Source: an uncultured Lachnospiraceae bacterium (GTDB lineage Bacteria > Bacillota > Clostridia > Lachnospirales > Lachnospiraceae). From it: a stretch of DNA of 37,330 nt. Every line of letters begins with the position of its first letter. Position 1 is the first letter of the stretch. The position numbers were made by a program, and so were the translations under genes. Location of the stretch: contig CALWAW010000108.1 in the NCBI GenBank assembly GCA_944375845.1, positions 1 through 37,330 on the forward strand. Direction: 5' to 3'. A model generated the notes under the pieces. The model saw only the letters and a program-made list of their open reading frames with translations. It did no database searches and was not told the origin of the DNA. This document shows, in pieces, positions 7,727-17,129 of this stretch.

Positions 7727-9043
7727 TTAGTCGTTCAAAAAGCCCTTGTAATACCTTACAAGCATCAGGGATTCGATCTGCTTGAGCGTCTCCAGGATAA
7801 CACCTACGATAATGATGATGGAGGTGCCTCCGAAGGAGAGCTGGCTCACATTCAGAAGCCCTGAGAACAGAATCGGGATGATGGCCACGATAATGAGGCC
7901 CACAGCGCCCACAAAGACGATGTAATTCAGGATCCTGTTCAGATAATCCGATGTGGGACGGCCCGGACGGATGCCGGGGATAAAGCCGCCCTGCTTCTTC
8001 ATGTTGTCCGCGATCTCGATGGGATTGAATGTGATCGAGGTATAGAAGTACGCGAACGCGACAATCAGTAAAATATATACCAGCAGTCCGATGCTCAAGA
8101 TCGGATCCGAAGGCTTGCACCAGTTGGAGGAGGAAAGACCCATCAGGATCCGGCCTCCGATGGACGTGTAATCCACATCAAAGAACTGGGCGATTACCAC
8201 CGGGAAGGACATCAGGGACGATGCGAAGATGACCGGAATCACGCCGGCGGTGTTGACCTTCAGAGGGATGTTGCTGGACTGTCCGCCCACATAGCGGCGG
8301 CCCTGCATTTTCTTGGCGTACTGGACCGGGATCCTCCGCTCGCCGCCCTGAAGCAGCACCACGAAGACCACCAGAGCCAGGATCACCAGCAGGATAATCA
8401 CTGCCGCCAGAACGCCGATTGCTACGGAGTTTCCGGCGATGAACCGCTCATACAGCGACATGAAGTCGTCGGGAAGCCCGGAGAGGATGTTGATTAACAG
8501 GATAATGGAAATCCCGTTTCCGACTCCCTTTTCCGTGATCCTCTCGCCGAGCCACATGAGCATGGCGCTGCCGGCAGTCATGGTAAAGATGGCAACGATC
8601 ACGTTGTACCAGGTGAATTCCACCAGCATGCCGGAGCGGCCGAAGCCGATGGTCATGGCTGTGGATTCGATCAGGGCCAGAGCTACGGTCACATACCTTG
8701 TGATCTTGGCGATGACCTTGCGGCCCTCTTCCCCTTCCTTCTGCATCTCCTCCAGCTTCGGGATCGCGATGGTCAGAAGCTGAATGATAATGGAGGATGT
8801 AATGTAGGGAGTGATGCTCAGTGCAAACACGGAAAGCTGTGTAAAGGAGCCTCCGGTCATGGCGTCGAAGAAGTTGAACGCCGTGCCGGACTGACTCGCG
8901 AACCAGCTGGCAAAGTACGTCGTATTGACACCCGGAACCGGCAGCTGAGCGCCAATTCTAACAACAATCAAAATCAGAAAGGTGTAGAGGATCTTCTTCC
9001 TGACTTCTTTGATTTTAAATGCGTTCTGGAGTGTCTTCCACAT
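7727..9043 (-). CDS. secY: Preprotein translocase channel subunit SecY
   Basis: The pore subunit of the SecYEG translocon. 438 residues with ten hydrophobic segments expected, the first after [12 protein letters not shown]. The plug region [18 protein letters not shown], loop motifs [13 protein letters not shown] and GRPTSDYL, and the C-terminal [10 protein letters not shown] are typical. Its SD, GAGGTGATC, is formed by the last codons and stop of rplO, leaving only one base between the two genes. Confidence 0.99.
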   Translation of the reverse strand: MWKTLQNAFKIKEVRKKILYTFLILIVVRIGAQLPVPGVNTTYFASWFASQSGTAFNFFDAMTGGSFTQLSVFALSITPYITSSIIIQLLTIAIPKLEEMQKEGEEGRKVIAKITRYVTVALALIESTAMTIGFGRSGMLVEFTWYNVIVAIFTMTAGSAMLMWLGERITEKGVGNGISIILLINILSGLPDDFMSLYERFIAGNSVAIGVLAAVIILLVILALVVFVVLLQGGERRIPVQYAKKMQGRRYVGGQSSNIPLKVNTAGVIPVIFASSLMSFPVVIAQFFDVDYTSIGGRILMGLSSSNWCKPSDPILSIGLLVYILLIVAFAYFYTSITFNPIEIADNMKKQGGFIPGIRPGRPTSDYLNRILNYIVFVGAVGLIIVAIIPILFSGLLNVSQLSFGGTSIIIIVGVILETLKQIESLMLVRYYKGFLND

Positions 9044-9044
9044 A

Positions 9045-9485
9045 CTAGATCACCTCTGCTTTTCCACCAACCGCTTCAATTTTTGCCTTCGCGCCTTCGC
9101 TGAACGCGTTTACCTTAACCGTAAGCTTTTTGGTGAGTTCACCGTTTCCGAGGATCTTGACGCCGTCTCTGGGGTTCTTTACGATCCCGCTCTCGATCAG
9201 GCTCTCCACGGTCACGACCGCATCGTTGTCAAATTTCTCCAGGGCGCTTACGTTGATTCCTACGATCACCTTGGAATTCCTGTTTGTGAAGCCTCTCTTG
9301 GGAAGCCTTCTGTATAAGGGCATCTGACCGCCCTCAAAGCCGGGCCTGGGAGCGCCGGAACGCGCCTTCTGTCCCTTATGGCCCTTGCCTGCCGTCTTTC
9401 CGTTTCCGGATCCGTGTCCGCGGCCCTTTCTGAAAGCGTCGCTGTGCTTGGATCCCTCAGCCGGTCTTAAATTTGATAACTCCAT
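9045..9485 (-). CDS. rplO: 50S ribosomal protein L15 (uL15)
   Basis: Large-subunit assembly protein, 146 residues from [19 protein letters not shown]. The glycine/arginine-rich extended N-terminus ([20 protein letters not shown]) and the C-terminal globular part with [19 protein letters not shown] are diagnostic. The ATG at 9485 has GGAGG 8 nt upstream. An in-frame GTG three codons earlier overlaps the SD and is rejected. Confidence 0.98.
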   Translation of the reverse strand: MELSNLRPAEGSKHSDAFRKGRGHGSGNGKTAGKGHKGQKARSGAPRPGFEGGQMPLYRRLPKRGFTNRNSKVIVGINVSALEKFDNDAVVTVESLIESGIVKNPRDGVKILGNGELTKKLTVKVNAFSEGAKAKIEAVGGKAEVI

Positions 9486-9504
9486 CTCGTGCACCTCCTC
9501 TGAC

Positions 9505-9687
9505 TTAGACTTCTTCTACCTTCACCAAATGCTTAACGTGCCAGATCATGCCTCTGACAGCATCGTTGTCCGGAAGCTCTACAGTCTTATGAAGCTTGGA
9601 AAGGCCAAGGGCCTCAACCGTCTTCCTCTGCTTCGGAACAGCACCGATGGGGGACTTTACCAAAGTAACTTTTAATTTCTCTGCCAT
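9505..9687 (-). CDS. rpmD: 50S ribosomal protein L30 (uL30)
   Basis: A 60-residue large-subunit protein starting [20 protein letters not shown], with the conserved [19 protein letters not shown] core and [14 protein letters not shown] at the C-terminus. AAGGAGG precedes the ATG. Its position between rpsE and rplO is canonical. Confidence 0.98.
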   Translation of the reverse strand: MAEKLKVTLVKSPIGAVPKQRKTVEALGLSKLHKTVELPDNDAVRGMIWHVKHLVKVEEV

Positions 9688-9701
9688 TTTCGTTTCCTCC
9701 T

Positions 9702-10211
9702 TTAGCCGATCAGCTCTTCCACAGACTTGCCGCGGCTCTTGGCAACCTCTTCAGGAGTCTTAAGGCTCTTAAGGCCCTCCAGTGTGGCAAGCACTACGTT
9801 CTGCTTATTGTTGGAGCCCAGGGACTTGGTCCTGATGTTCTTGATTCCGGCCATCTCCACCACGCTGCGGACAGGGCCGCCGGCGATGATACCGGTACCT
9901 TCGGGAGCCTTCTTTAACAGCACGCTGGCGCTTCCGAACTTCCCGATGAAATCATGGGGGATGCTGTTGTTCTCGTCCACGGGGATCTCCACCAGGTTCT
10001 TGATGGCGTCCTCCTTGCCCTTGCGGATGGCTTCGGGGATCTCAGCCGCCTTGCCCATGCCGGCTCCCACGTGGCCGTTGCCGTCGCCGACTACCACCAG
10101 CGCGGTGAAGCGCATGGTACGTCCGCCCTTGACGGTCTTGGATACACGCTTAATGGCAACTACTTTATCGCTAAGCTCTAACTGGCTGGCGTCGATGATT
10201 GTACGTTTCAT
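9702..10211 (-). CDS. rpsE: 30S ribosomal protein S5 (uS5)
   Basis: S5 lies near the mRNA entry channel and affects decoding fidelity. 169 residues. The N-terminal double-stranded-RNA-binding-type domain includes [20 protein letters not shown] and GAGMGKAAE. The C-terminal domain includes [19 protein letters not shown]. Strong GGAGG upstream of the ATG at 10211. Lies between rplR and rpmD. Confidence 0.99.
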   Translation of the reverse strand: MKRTIIDASQLELSDKVVAIKRVSKTVKGGRTMRFTALVVVGDGNGHVGAGMGKAAEIPEAIRKGKEDAIKNLVEIPVDENNSIPHDFIGKFGSASVLLKKAPEGTGIIAGGPVRSVVEMAGIKNIRTKSLGSNNKQNVVLATLEGLKSLKTPEEVAKSRGKSVEELIG

Positions 10212-10227
10212 GTGTTCTCCTCCTCAC

Positions 10228-10596
10228 TTAGAATTCCAGACCAGCCTCGCGGGCTGCGTCTGCGAGCGCTTTGATCTTGCCCTGATAAATGAACCCGCCT
10301 CTGTCGAATACGACAGTGGTGATGCCCTTTTCCAGAGCCTTCTTTGCGATGACCGTTCCAAGATGAGCAGCAGCTTCCACATTGTTGGTCTTTTCCAGCT
10401 CTGCCTTCACGTCCTTCTGAAGGGTGGAGGCGGATACTAAGGTGTTTCCGACCGTATCGTCAATGATCTGAGCGTACATGTGGTTGTTGCTTCTGAACAC
10501 ACAAAGACGCGGCCTTTCAGCGGTGCCGCTGAAACGGTTGCGGATTTTTCTATGCTTATTCCGACGGATATCCGTTCTTGATTCCTTACTGATCAT
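10228..10596 (-). CDS. rplR: 50S ribosomal protein L18 (uL18)
   Basis: A 5S rRNA-binding protein of the central protuberance. 122 residues, normal for Firmicutes. Signature segments [29 protein letters not shown] and the C-terminal [25 protein letters not shown] lies 11 nt before the ATG. Gene order rplF-rplR-rpsE is conserved. Confidence 0.98.
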   Translation of the reverse strand: MISKESRTDIRRNKHRKIRNRFSGTAERPRLCVFRSNNHMYAQIIDDTVGNTLVSASTLQKDVKAELEKTNNVEAAAHLGTVIAKKALEKGITTVVFDRGGFIYQGKIKALADAAREAGLEF

Positions 10597-10618
10597 TCTT
10601 AGTCACTCCTCCTATTTA

Positions 10619-11161
10619 TTATTTCTTACCAGTCTTACCGACCTTACGCCTGATAACCTCGTCGGCGTACTTGATGCCCTTGCCCTTGTAAGGCTCAGGA
10701 CGTCTCTTATCCCGGATCTCGGCGGCATACTGTCCGACCTTTTCTTTGTCGATGCCCTTTACGACGATCTTATTCTGGCCGTCCACTGTGGACTCCAGAC
10801 CTTCGGGATCCTCCATTTCAACAGGATGGGAGTAACCCAGGGAAAGAATCAGCTTCTTGCCCTGCTTCTGGGCCCTGTAGCCAACGCCGTTTACCTCGAG
10901 GACCTTCTCGTAGCCCTCGGTAACGCCATGCACCATGTTGGCGATCAGGCTCCTGGTCAGGCCGTGAAGAGACTTCATTCTCTTCAGATCATTGGGCCTT
11001 GAAACCACGATATGACCGTCCTCCACCTTGATCTCCATCTCGGCGGGAAGGACTCTCTCAAGGGTACCCTTGGGTCCCTTTACGGTTACTTTGTTATTTT
11101 CTGCAATATCGACTGTCACGCCAGCCGGTACCGCGATTGGCATTCTTCCGATTCTAGACAT
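10619..11161 (-). CDS. rplF: 50S ribosomal protein L6 (uL6)
   Basis: Binds near the sarcin-ricin loop and the GTPase centre. 180 residues with the usual tandem pair of related domains: the first around [18 protein letters not shown], the second around [20 protein letters not shown]. The C-terminal motif [20 protein letters not shown] is the L6 signature. ATG at 11161 with a good SD. Confidence 0.99.
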   Translation of the reverse strand: MSRIGRMPIAVPAGVTVDIAENNKVTVKGPKGTLERVLPAEMEIKVEDGHIVVSRPNDLKRMKSLHGLTRSLIANMVHGVTEGYEKVLEVNGVGYRAQKQGKKLILSLGYSHPVEMEDPEGLESTVDGQNKIVVKGIDKEKVGQYAAEIRDKRRPEPYKGKGIKYADEVIRRKVGKTGKK

Positions 11162-11227
11162 GCCCGTACCTCCTTGAAATAGTTAATAGTTTTGTTTAAC
11201 CTTTTTTTCTGTTAATCGCGCGAGCAG

Positions 11228-11246
11228 ACGGCCCGGATCAGGCCGT
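11228..11246 (-). other. Hairpin in the rpsH-rplF spacer
   Basis: ACGGCC and GGCCGT pair around a 7-nt loop in the 136-nt gap. The same gap also holds a short copy of the TTAGCGA-type repeat next to the rpsH stop codon. No U-tract directly follows the stem. Confidence 0.45.
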
Positions 11247-11271
11247 TCACTCTTCACTATTAACATCTGCA

Positions 11272-11297
11272 GCTCGATTTCGCTAAGCTGCTTTCGG
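11272..11297. repeat. Short repeat copy C1, abutting the rpsH stop codon
   Basis: 26 nt that match 12043-12068 at 25 positions. Both copies lie at the 3' end of a ribosomal gene: this one touches the rpsH stop codon and the other is one base from the rpsN stop codon. On the mRNA strand it contains CTTAGCGAAATCGAG. Confidence 0.85.
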
Positions 11298-11699
11298 TCA
11301 CCACACGAAAGCAAGCACTTCTCCGCCTACGCCCTGGGCCCTGGCCTCTTTATCGGTCATAACGCCCTTGTTGGTGGAGATGATGGCAATTCCAAGACCG
11401 CCCAGCACCTTGGGAAGCTCCTCGGCGCCGGCGTACACGCGCAGGCCGGGCTTGGAGATTCTCTTTAAGCCGGTGATGATCTTCTCGTTCTTGTCCTTGC
11501 CGTACTTGAGGGTCACGCGGATGGTCTTGAACGCACCATCCTCTACTAAATCATACTTGGTGATGTATCCCTCGTCAACTAAAATATCTGCAATGGCCAG
11601 TTTCATTTTAGATGCAGGAATGTCTACTGTATCATGCTTTGCAGTATTTGCGTTACGGATTCTTGTAAGCATATCTGCAATGGGATCGCTCATAGTCAT
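11298..11699 (-). CDS. rpsH: 30S ribosomal protein S8 (uS8)
   Basis: Central-domain 16S rRNA binder and, in E. coli, translational repressor of the spc operon. 133 residues from [20 protein letters not shown]. The RNA-binding C-terminal half contains [20 protein letters not shown] and ends VLAFVW. AAGGAGG precedes the ATG. Unusually, both flanking spacers hold repeated sequence. Confidence 0.98.
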   Translation of the reverse strand: MTMSDPIADMLTRIRNANTAKHDTVDIPASKMKLAIADILVDEGYITKYDLVEDGAFKTIRVTLKYGKDKNEKIITGLKRISKPGLRVYAGAEELPKVLGGLGIAIISTNKGVMTDKEARAQGVGGEVLAFVW

Positions 11700-11738
11700 T
11701 TTGATTGCCTCCTTATACTTATTTGCATCTTATGGGAG

Positions 11739-11773
11739 CGGGTATGTTCCCTCCACTAACCTCGGCCTGCGCC
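11739..11773. repeat. 35-nt direct repeat, copy A1
   Basis: Identical over 35 nt to 11945-11979. Begins CGGGTATGTTCCCTCC on the plus strand. On the mRNA strand it includes GGGAACATACCC, a potential small hairpin. Confidence 0.95.
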
Positions 11774-11844
11774 GGATTGGAAGATACATCCTCGCTCTGC
11801 TCGGAGTATCCACTTTCGCACTAACCTCAGCCTGCGGCTGACGC

Positions 11845-11859
11845 CTTGGCTTCGCCAAG
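11845..11859 (-). other. Perfect hairpin inside the repeat cluster
   Basis: CTTGGC-GAA-GCCAAG on the mRNA strand, within an outer 5-bp pairing (11840-11844 with 11868-11872). It lies in the segment unique to the first A-B unit. No U-tract follows. Confidence 0.6.
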
Positions 11860-11870
11860 TGCTTAATGCG

Positions 11871-11943
11871 TCGCTAAGGGTCGGGAACGGCCTCGCACTA
11901 AGCTCAATCTTCGCCTGGCGGCTCGATTTCGCTAAGTTGCTTT
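11871..11943. repeat. 73-nt direct repeat, copy B1
   Basis: Identical over 73 nt to 11993-12065. It carries two TCGCTAAG motifs (plus strand), one at its start and one near its end. Confidence 0.95.
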
Positions 11944-11944
11944 A

Positions 11945-11979
11945 CGGGTATGTTCCCTCCACTAACCTCGGCCTGCGCC
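11945..11979. repeat. 35-nt direct repeat, copy A2
   Basis: Exact copy of 11739-11773. It starts one base after repeat B1 and is separated from B2 by only 13 nt, against 97 nt between A1 and B1. Confidence 0.95.
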
Positions 11980-11992
11980 TTTCGGCTTGCCC

Positions 11993-12065
11993 TCGCTAAG
12001 GGTCGGGAACGGCCTCGCACTAAGCTCAATCTTCGCCTGGCGGCTCGATTTCGCTAAGTTGCTTT
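11993..12065. repeat. 73-nt direct repeat, copy B2
   Basis: Exact copy of 11871-11943, ending just beyond the rpsN stop codon. Its last part is also the 26-nt element C2 (12043-12068). Confidence 0.95.
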
Positions 12066-12069
12066 CGGC

Positions 12070-12255
12070 CTACCAAGAAGCCTTCTTCACTCCGGGGATC
12101 TGTCCCTTATATGCCAGCTCACGGAAGCAGATCCTGCAAATTCCGTATTTTCTCAGATATGCGTGGGGACGGCCGCAGATCCTGCAGCGGCTGTATTCTC
12201 TGGTGGAGAACTTGGCCGGTCTCTGCTGTTTGATCTTCATTGAAGTTTTTGCCAT
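12070..12255 (-). CDS. rpsN: 30S ribosomal protein S14, type Z (zinc form)
   Basis: The short, zinc-binding S14 of the small-subunit head. 61 residues, starting [20 protein letters not shown] and ending [11 protein letters not shown]. Four cysteines in CRIC and CRIC pairs (C-x2-C-x12-C-x2-C) bind zinc. Encoded after rplE as usual. Its 3' end borders the repeat cluster. Confidence 0.98.
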   Translation of the reverse strand: MAKTSMKIKQQRPAKFSTREYSRCRICGRPHAYLRKYGICRICFRELAYKGQIPGVKKASW

Positions 12256-12271
12256 TTGATTTTCCTCCTAA

Positions 12272-12811
12272 TTATTTCGCAAAAGGCATATTGAATAATC
12301 TCAAAAGTTCACGGGCTTCCTCATCGGTCTTGGCCGTCGTAACAAAAACGATGTCCATGCCTCTCACCTTGTCAACCTTATCGTATTCAATCTCAGGGAA
12401 AATCAGCTGTTCCTTGATGCCAAGGGCATAATTTCCTCTGCCGTCGAACGCGTTGGGGTTTACACCGCGGAAGTCACGCACACGGGGCAGCGCCAAATTT
12501 ACCAGGCGGTCAACGAACTCATACATTTTCTCGCCGCGGAGGGTCACCTTGCAGCCGATGGCCATGCCCTCACGGATCTTGAAGTTTGCGATGGACTTCT
12601 TGGCCTTTGTCAGAACAGCCTTCTGTCCGGTGATGGTCTCCATATCCTTAACGGCGGAATCCAGAAGCTTCGCGTTTTCCTTGGCCTCGCCAACGCCCAT
12701 GTTGACGATAACCTTCTCAAGCTTCGGGATCTCCATCACGTTCTTATAGCCGAACTTTTTCTGCATTGCGTCTTTGATCTCGCTGTTATATAAATCTTTC
12801 AGTCTGCTCAT
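12272..12811 (-). CDS. rplE: 50S ribosomal protein L5 (uL5)
   Basis: Binds 5S rRNA and contacts P-site tRNA. 179 residues, normal length. Signatures include [35 protein letters not shown] and the C-terminal [21 protein letters not shown] at 12811 with a clear SD. Lies between rplX and rpsN. Confidence 0.99.
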   Translation of the reverse strand: MSRLKDLYNSEIKDAMQKKFGYKNVMEIPKLEKVIVNMGVGEAKENAKLLDSAVKDMETITGQKAVLTKAKKSIANFKIREGMAIGCKVTLRGEKMYEFVDRLVNLALPRVRDFRGVNPNAFDGRGNYALGIKEQLIFPEIEYDKVDKVRGMDIVFVTTAKTDEEARELLRLFNMPFAK

Positions 12812-12828
12812 TTTCCTGACCTCCCTTC

Positions 12829-13143
12829 TTACTTATCGATGATCTCTCCGGTAGCCTTCGCTACGCGGACCTTCTTGCCGTCCTTCACGGTGAAGCCGAC
12901 CCTGGTGGCCTTGCCGTTTACCAGGACCATCACGTTGGAAGCGTCAATGTAGCCCTCGGCGTTCACAATGCCGCCCTGCTGGTTCTGGGCGCTGGGCTTC
13001 GTATGCTTTGTGAGCATGTTCACGCCCTCAACGATCACGCGCCTCTTCTCGTGGTCTACCTTAATGACCTTGCCTTCCTTGTCTTTATCCTTACCGGCGA
13101 TCACCTTTACCATGTCGCCTCTTTTGATCTTCATCATTGCCAC
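12829..13143 (-). CDS. rplX: 50S ribosomal protein L24 (uL24)
   Basis: Early assembly protein of the large subunit with an N-terminal KOW motif ([20 protein letters not shown]). 104 residues. GTG at 13143 is selected as start because AAGGAGG is 9 nt upstream. The in-frame ATG pair 6-9 nt later would be spaced too far. The middle part [20 protein letters not shown] is typical. Confidence 0.96.
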   Translation of the reverse strand: MAMMKIKRGDMVKVIAGKDKDKEGKVIKVDHEKRRVIVEGVNMLTKHTKPSAQNQQGGIVNAEGYIDASNVMVLVNGKATRVGFTVKDGKKVRVAKATGEIIDK

Positions 13144-13157
13144 CCTTGCGCACCTCC

Positions 13158-13526
13158 TTATAATACTTCGGGAGCCAGGGAAACAATCTTCATAAACTGC
13201 TTCTCACGGAGCTCTCTCGCAACAGGCCCAAAGATACGGGTTCCTCTGGGAGTTTTGTCATCGCGGATGATGACGGCTGCATTTTCGTCGAAACGGATAT
13301 AGGAACCGTCCTTCCTGCGGGTGCTGTTCACAGTGCGGACCACAACGGCCTTCACCACGTCACCCTTCTTGACAACACCGCCTGGTGTTGCATCTTTAAC
13401 AGAAGCGACGATCACATCGCCAATCGCTGCATATCTTCTGGTGGAGCCGCCCATGACACGGATGCAGAGAAGTTCTTTTGCACCAGTATTGTCAGCCACC
13501 TTCAGTCTGGTTTCCTGCTGAATCAT
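13158..13526 (-). CDS. rplN: 50S ribosomal protein L14 (uL14)
   Basis: Intersubunit-bridge protein that also receives the silencing factor RsfS. 122 residues from [20 protein letters not shown]; the L14 signature [17 protein letters not shown] and the C-terminal [20 protein letters not shown] are present. AAGGAG upstream of the ATG. Confidence 0.99.
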   Translation of the reverse strand: MIQQETRLKVADNTGAKELLCIRVMGGSTRRYAAIGDVIVASVKDATPGGVVKKGDVVKAVVVRTVNSTRRKDGSYIRFDENAAVIIRDDKTPRGTRIFGPVARELREKQFMKIVSLAPEVL

Positions 13527-13556
13527 GTCAATTCTCCTTTCAGTCGGATTAAAAGC

Positions 13557-13811
13557 TTATTTCGCTTTTTCGATAATCTCGACAAGTCTCCATCTCTTAT
13601 CCTTTGATAAGGGCCTGGTTTCCATTACTCTAACTGTATCGCCGATACCGCACTCATTCTTCTCGTCATGAGCCTTCAGCTTGTAGGTCCTCTTCACGAT
13701 CTTTCCGTACAGAGGATGCTTCACATGGTCCTCGATGGCAACCACAATAGTCTTATCCATCTTGTCGCTCACAACCTTACCGGTACGGGTCTTTCTTAAA
13801 TTTCTTTCCAC
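13557..13811 (-). CDS. rpsQ: 30S ribosomal protein S17 (uS17)
   Basis: OB-fold 16S rRNA-binding protein. 84 residues starting [20 protein letters not shown], with the strand motif [20 protein letters not shown]. The start is GTG at 13811, 8 nt after GGAG. The ATG 18 nt upstream overlaps that SD and is not used. Ends LVEIIEKAK. Confidence 0.97.
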   Translation of the reverse strand: MERNLRKTRTGKVVSDKMDKTIVVAIEDHVKHPLYGKIVKRTYKLKAHDEKNECGIGDTVRVMETRPLSKDKRWRLVEIIEKAK

Positions 13812-13840
13812 GGATGGTTCTCCTTTCATAACGCCTTTGA

Positions 13841-14044
13841 CTACTTGGCAGCCTTAGCGGTAATCACGGTCTGAATCCTGGCGATGTTCCTGCGAACTTC
13901 TTTGATTCTGCTTGTGTTATCCAGCTGGTTGGTTGCATTCTGAAATCTCAGATTGAAAAGTTCCTTCTTAGCAGCTACTAATTCCTCATTTAATTCTGCA
14001 GCTGATTTTTTCCTCAAATCTTCCACATACTTATTAGTTTTCAC
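13841..14044 (-). CDS. rpmC: 50S ribosomal protein L29 (uL29)
   Basis: Two-helix protein at the polypeptide exit site, part of the SRP and trigger-factor docking area. 67 residues; contains [20 protein letters not shown] and [11 protein letters not shown]. The GTG at 14044 is chosen because AAGGCGGTGAT, a near-consensus SD, lies 8 nt upstream. The gene overlaps the rplP end by 11 nt, which implies coupled translation. Confidence 0.95.
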   Translation of the reverse strand: MKTNKYVEDLRKKSAAELNEELVAAKKELFNLRFQNATNQLDNTSRIKEVRRNIARIQTVITAKAAK

Positions 14045-14471
14045 TGTTATCACCGCCTTCTAAGTCTGCGCGAGAAACGATCTTGCATTTTACGGGCAGC
14101 TTGTGCATAGCAAGACGCAACGCTTCTCTGGCTGTTTCCTCGGCTACACCTGCAATTTCAAACATAACGCGACCGGGCTTCACTACTGCTACCCAGTACT
14201 CCAGGGAACCTTTACCGGAACCCATACGGGTCTCAGCCGGCTTTGTGGTTACGGGCTTATCGGGGAAAATCTTGATCCAGACTTTACCGCCACGCTTGAT
14301 ATATCTTGTCATGGCGATACGGGCGGCCTCGATCTGATTGGACTTGATCCAGGCAGGCTCCACGGCCACCAGGCCGAACTCACCATTGCTGATTTTATTT
14401 CCTCTCATCGCTTTTCCGGTCATGGTACCGCGGAACTGTTTGCGACGTTTTACTCTCTTGGGCATTAACAT
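14034..14471 (-). CDS. rplP: 50S ribosomal protein L16 (uL16)
   Basis: Organises the A-site tRNA region of the large subunit. 145 residues, [15 protein letters not shown] at the start; [20 protein letters not shown] and RMGSGKG are the family signature. The start overlaps the rpsC stop in TAATG. A second in-frame ATG two codons later is an alternative start. Confidence 0.98.
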   Translation of the reverse strand: MLMPKRVKRRKQFRGTMTGKAMRGNKISNGEFGLVAVEPAWIKSNQIEAARIAMTRYIKRGGKVWIKIFPDKPVTTKPAETRMGSGKGSLEYWVAVVKPGRVMFEIAGVAEETAREALRLAMHKLPVKCKIVSRADLEGGDNSEN

Positions 14472-15121
14472 TATTTAGCTCCCCCTTCCTTTTTAGCTGG
14501 AAGAACTTCGCCTTTGTAGATCCACACCTTTACGCCAACCTTGCCGTAGGTGGTGTCTGCCTCAGCGAAACCATAATCGATGTCTGCTCTTAAGGTCTGA
14601 AGCGGGATGGTGCCGTCGCTGTAGAACTCAGCGCGCGCAATATCCGCGCCGCCCAGACGGCCGGAGGCGCAGGTCTTGATACCAAGGGCGCCGGCCTTCA
14701 TGGTCCTGGACATGGTGGACTTCATGGCACGACGGAAGGAAACACGGTTCTCAAGCTGAAGGGCGATGCTCTCAGCCACCAGCTGAGCGTCCTTGTCGGG
14801 CCTCTTCACTTCCTTGATGTCGATGAAAAGCTTCTTGTCGGTCATCTTCTGGACCTGAGCCTTCAGCTTTTCGATCTCCGCGCCGCCCTTGCCGATAACG
14901 ATGCCGGGCTTCGCCGTATGGATAACGATCTTAACGCGGTCAGACGCTCTCTCGATCTCGATCCTGGAAACGCCTGCGCTGTATAATTTCTTCTTCAGGA
15001 AGACCCTGATCTTGTGGTCCTCTACCAGATTGTCAGCAAAATCAGCCTCTGCGTACCATTTGGAATCCCAGTCTTTGATAATGCCGACTCTTAAACCATG
15101 AGGATTTACTTTCTGTCCCAT
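14471..15121 (-). CDS. rpsC: 30S ribosomal protein S3 (uS3)
   Basis: Forms the mRNA entry tunnel with S4 and S5 and has helicase activity. 216 residues from [20 protein letters not shown]. The KH domain has [13 protein letters not shown]. The C-terminal domain has [20 protein letters not shown] and [20 protein letters not shown]. The ATG at 15121, after AAGGAGG, is preferred over one 21 nt upstream. Confidence 0.99.
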   Translation of the reverse strand: MGQKVNPHGLRVGIIKDWDSKWYAEADFADNLVEDHKIRVFLKKKLYSAGVSRIEIERASDRVKIVIHTAKPGIVIGKGGAEIEKLKAQVQKMTDKKLFIDIKEVKRPDKDAQLVAESIALQLENRVSFRRAMKSTMSRTMKAGALGIKTCASGRLGGADIARAEFYSDGTIPLQTLRADIDYGFAEADTTYGKVGVKVWIYKGEVLPAKKEGGAK

Positions 15122-15131
15122 ATTTTCCTCC

Positions 15132-15518
15132 TTATCTTTCATTCAGCACAACGGTGATGTGGCTCATTCTCTTCTCGATCCTGTAAGCCCTTCCCTGTGC
15201 CCTCGGTTTAATTCTCTTCATGGTAGGCCCCTTATTTGCATAGCACTCTTCCACGTAAAGCTTTGCAGGGTCTAAACCGTTGTTGTTCTCAGCATTCGCC
15301 CTGGCGGATTCCAGCAGCTTCTTGATTAAAGTAGAAGCGTACCTGGGGTTGTAGGTCACGATACCGAGAGCGGTATTGAGATCCTTGCCCCTGATGGCGT
15401 CTAATACGAAACAAGCCTTCTGAACAGATACCCTGGCGTAAGACAGCGTAGCTGAAGGTCTTGTATCTTTATTCTCATTTCTCTGTCTTTTAATCTGGCT
15501 TCTATGTCCCTTAGCCAT
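15132..15518 (-). CDS. rplV: 50S ribosomal protein L22 (uL22)
   Basis: Lines the nascent-peptide exit tunnel; its beta-hairpin is the site of macrolide-resistance changes. 128 residues, with an N-terminal basic extension ([20 protein letters not shown]). Core [20 protein letters not shown] and hairpin [20 protein letters not shown]. Lies between rpsS and rpsC. Confidence 0.98.
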   Translation of the reverse strand: MAKGHRSQIKRQRNENKDTRPSATLSYARVSVQKACFVLDAIRGKDLNTALGIVTYNPRYASTLIKKLLESARANAENNNGLDPAKLYVEECYANKGPTMKRIKPRAQGRAYRIEKRMSHITVVLNER

Positions 15519-15547
15519 GGATAAAACCTCCTTTCTCTATCTTCCCG

Positions 15548-15826
15548 TTACCTCTTGGACTTCTTCTCGTCCTTGCCATGGCCCCTGTAGGTCCTGGTGG
15601 CAACGAACTCGCCCAGCTTGTGGCCGACCATATCCTCGGTGATGTAAACCGGAACATGCTTTCTGCCGTCGTGTACTGCGATTGTATGCCCAACCATCTG
15701 CGGGAAAATAGTGGAACGGCGGGACCAGGTCTTGATGACCTGCTTCTGTCCTGCGGCGTTCATCTCATCTACCTTTTTTAATAAATGAGCGTCTGCAAAC
15801 GGTCCTTTTTTCAATGAACGAGCCAT
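15548..15826 (-). CDS. rpsS: 30S ribosomal protein S19 (uS19)
   Basis: Small-subunit head protein paired with S13. 92 residues; [20 protein letters not shown], then [20 protein letters not shown] and [18 protein letters not shown], the S19 signature. AAGGAGG before the ATG. Confidence 0.99.
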   Translation of the reverse strand: MARSLKKGPFADAHLLKKVDEMNAAGQKQVIKTWSRRSTIFPQMVGHTIAVHDGRKHVPVYITEDMVGHKLGEFVATRTYRGHGKDEKKSKR

Positions 15827-15849
15827 TTGGTGTACCTCCTTCTTATCGA

Positions 15850-16692
15850 TTACTTAATGGTCTTGCCGTCGCGTCTTCTTACGATCAACTTGTTGGACTG
15901 CTTATTCTTCTTCCTGGTCTTAAGACCCAGAGCAGGCTTGCCCCAGGGAGTGGAGGGACCGGGACGTCCGATTCCGGCCTTGCCTTCGCCGCCGCCGTGA
16001 GGATGGTCATTGGGGTTCATAACAGAACCGCGGACCGTAGGGCGGATGCCCATGTGACGCTTGCGGCCGGCCTTGCCGATGTTGATCAGGGAATGCTCGC
16101 CGTTTCCAACAACGCCGATGGTGGCGCGGCAGATGATGGGGACCATTCTCATCTCTCCGGAAGGAAGTCGGAGGGTTGCGTATTTGCCTTCCTTGGCCAT
16201 GAGCTGAGCGCTTACGCCGGCAGAGCGCACCATCTGTCCGCCTGCGCCGGGATACAGCTCAATGTTGTGCACCTGGGTACCGATGGGGATGTCCTTGAGC
16301 TCCATGCAGTTGCCGATCCTGGCCTCTGCGTGCTCGCCGCTCATGACCTTCATTCCATCCTTTAAGCCCTCAGGCGCCAGGATATATGCCTTCTCGCCGT
16401 CTGCGTAGCAGATCAGAGCGATGTTTGCGCTTCTGTTGGGATCGTACTCGATTCCGATCACCGTTGCGGGGATTCCGTCTTTTCTTCTCTTGAAGTCGAT
16501 GATCCTGTATTTTCTTCTGGAACCGCCTCCGCGGTGTCTCACTGTGATCTTGCCCTGATTGTTCCGTCCGGAATTCTTCTTCAGGGAAACGACTAAGGAT
16601 TTCTCGGGAGTCTTCTTGGTGATCTCGGAGAAATCAGAGCCGGTCATATTTCTTCTGGAAGGTGTATAGGGATTATAAGTCTTGATTCCCAT
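15850..16692 (-). CDS. rplB: 50S ribosomal protein L2 (uL2)
   Basis: Essential for subunit association and peptidyl-transferase-centre assembly. 280 residues from [20 protein letters not shown]. The conserved C-terminal loop [17 protein letters not shown] contains the histidine near the catalytic centre. ATG at 16692 follows AAAGGAG; an earlier in-frame ATG 24 nt upstream lacks an SD and the family's N-terminus. Confidence 0.99.
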   Translation of the reverse strand: MGIKTYNPYTPSRRNMTGSDFSEITKKTPEKSLVVSLKKNSGRNNQGKITVRHRGGGSRRKYRIIDFKRRKDGIPATVIGIEYDPNRSANIALICYADGEKAYILAPEGLKDGMKVMSGEHAEARIGNCMELKDIPIGTQVHNIELYPGAGGQMVRSAGVSAQLMAKEGKYATLRLPSGEMRMVPIICRATIGVVGNGEHSLINIGKAGRKRHMGIRPTVRGSVMNPNDHPHGGGEGKAGIGRPGPSTPWGKPALGLKTRKKNKQSNKLIVRRRDGKTIK

Positions 16693-16771
16693 TTCCTTAC
16701 TCCTTTCTCGTGTCAACTCTGTCGAGTGTGTTTTGTTATCACGGCATAGGGTTCGCCGTATAGGAATTCAT

Positions 16772-16798
16772 CGCGGCCGCTTCGATGCGCGGGCCGCG
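16772..16798 (-). other. Hairpin in the rplW-rplB spacer
   Basis: CGCGGCC and GGCCGCG pair around a 13-nt loop in the 137-nt gap upstream of rplB. It is GC-rich with no U-tract in the leftward direction. Confidence 0.45.
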
Positions 16799-16829
16799 CC
16801 GGGGTCAGGCAGCCTGCCTTCGGCAGATC

Positions 16830-17129
16830 TTACAGGCCCTCGAAAATCTCAATATCCTTGCTGTCCTCGGTCAGCTTTACGATCGCCTTCTTGGTTGCGG
16901 CGGTCCTGCCGACGGTCATGCCTCTCCTGCGCTTCTTTCCGTCGCAGTTCATGGTGTTCACGGAAGCGACCTTCGTGCCCGCGAACATTTTCTCTACAGC
17001 CTCTTTGATCATGGTCTTGTTGGCGTCCACATGGACCAGGAAGGTGTACTTCTTCTCGGCCATCTGATTCATGGACTTCTCAGTGATCACGGGCTTCAGG
17101 ATAACGTCATAATACTTAATGTCTGCCAT
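16830..17129 (-). CDS. rplW: 50S ribosomal protein L23 (uL23)
   Basis: Exit-site protein that docks trigger factor and SRP. 99 residues; [20 protein letters not shown] at the N-terminus, then [20 protein letters not shown] and the basic loop [20 protein letters not shown]. The ATG overlaps the rplD stop codon in TAATG. Confidence 0.98.
   Translation of the reverse strand: MADIKYYDVILKPVITEKSMNQMAEKKYTFLVHVDANKTMIKEAVEKMFAGTKVASVNTMNCDGKKRRRGMTVGRTAATKKAIVKLTEDSKDIEIFEGL

Larger units (their letters stand above)
11700..12069. other. 370-nt repeat-rich spacer between rpsN and rpsH
   Basis: No gene is supported here. The spacer is filled by two copies of a 35-nt repeat (A) and two of a 73-nt repeat (B), in the order A-B-A-B on the plus strand, plus degenerate TTAGCGA/TTAGTG-type fragments. 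On the mRNA strand it folds well. One example is the perfect 6-bp hairpin CTTGGC-GAA-GCCAAG (11845-11859) inside a GACGC/GCGTC pairing (11840-11844 with 11868-11872). GTTCCC of B can also pair with GGGAAC of A. The r-protein genes on both sides are intact. Confidence 0.8.

Noticed and set aside
11739-12065. CRISPR-like array
   Set aside because: Only two copies of each unit, unequal spacing, inside an r-protein operon, no cas genes.
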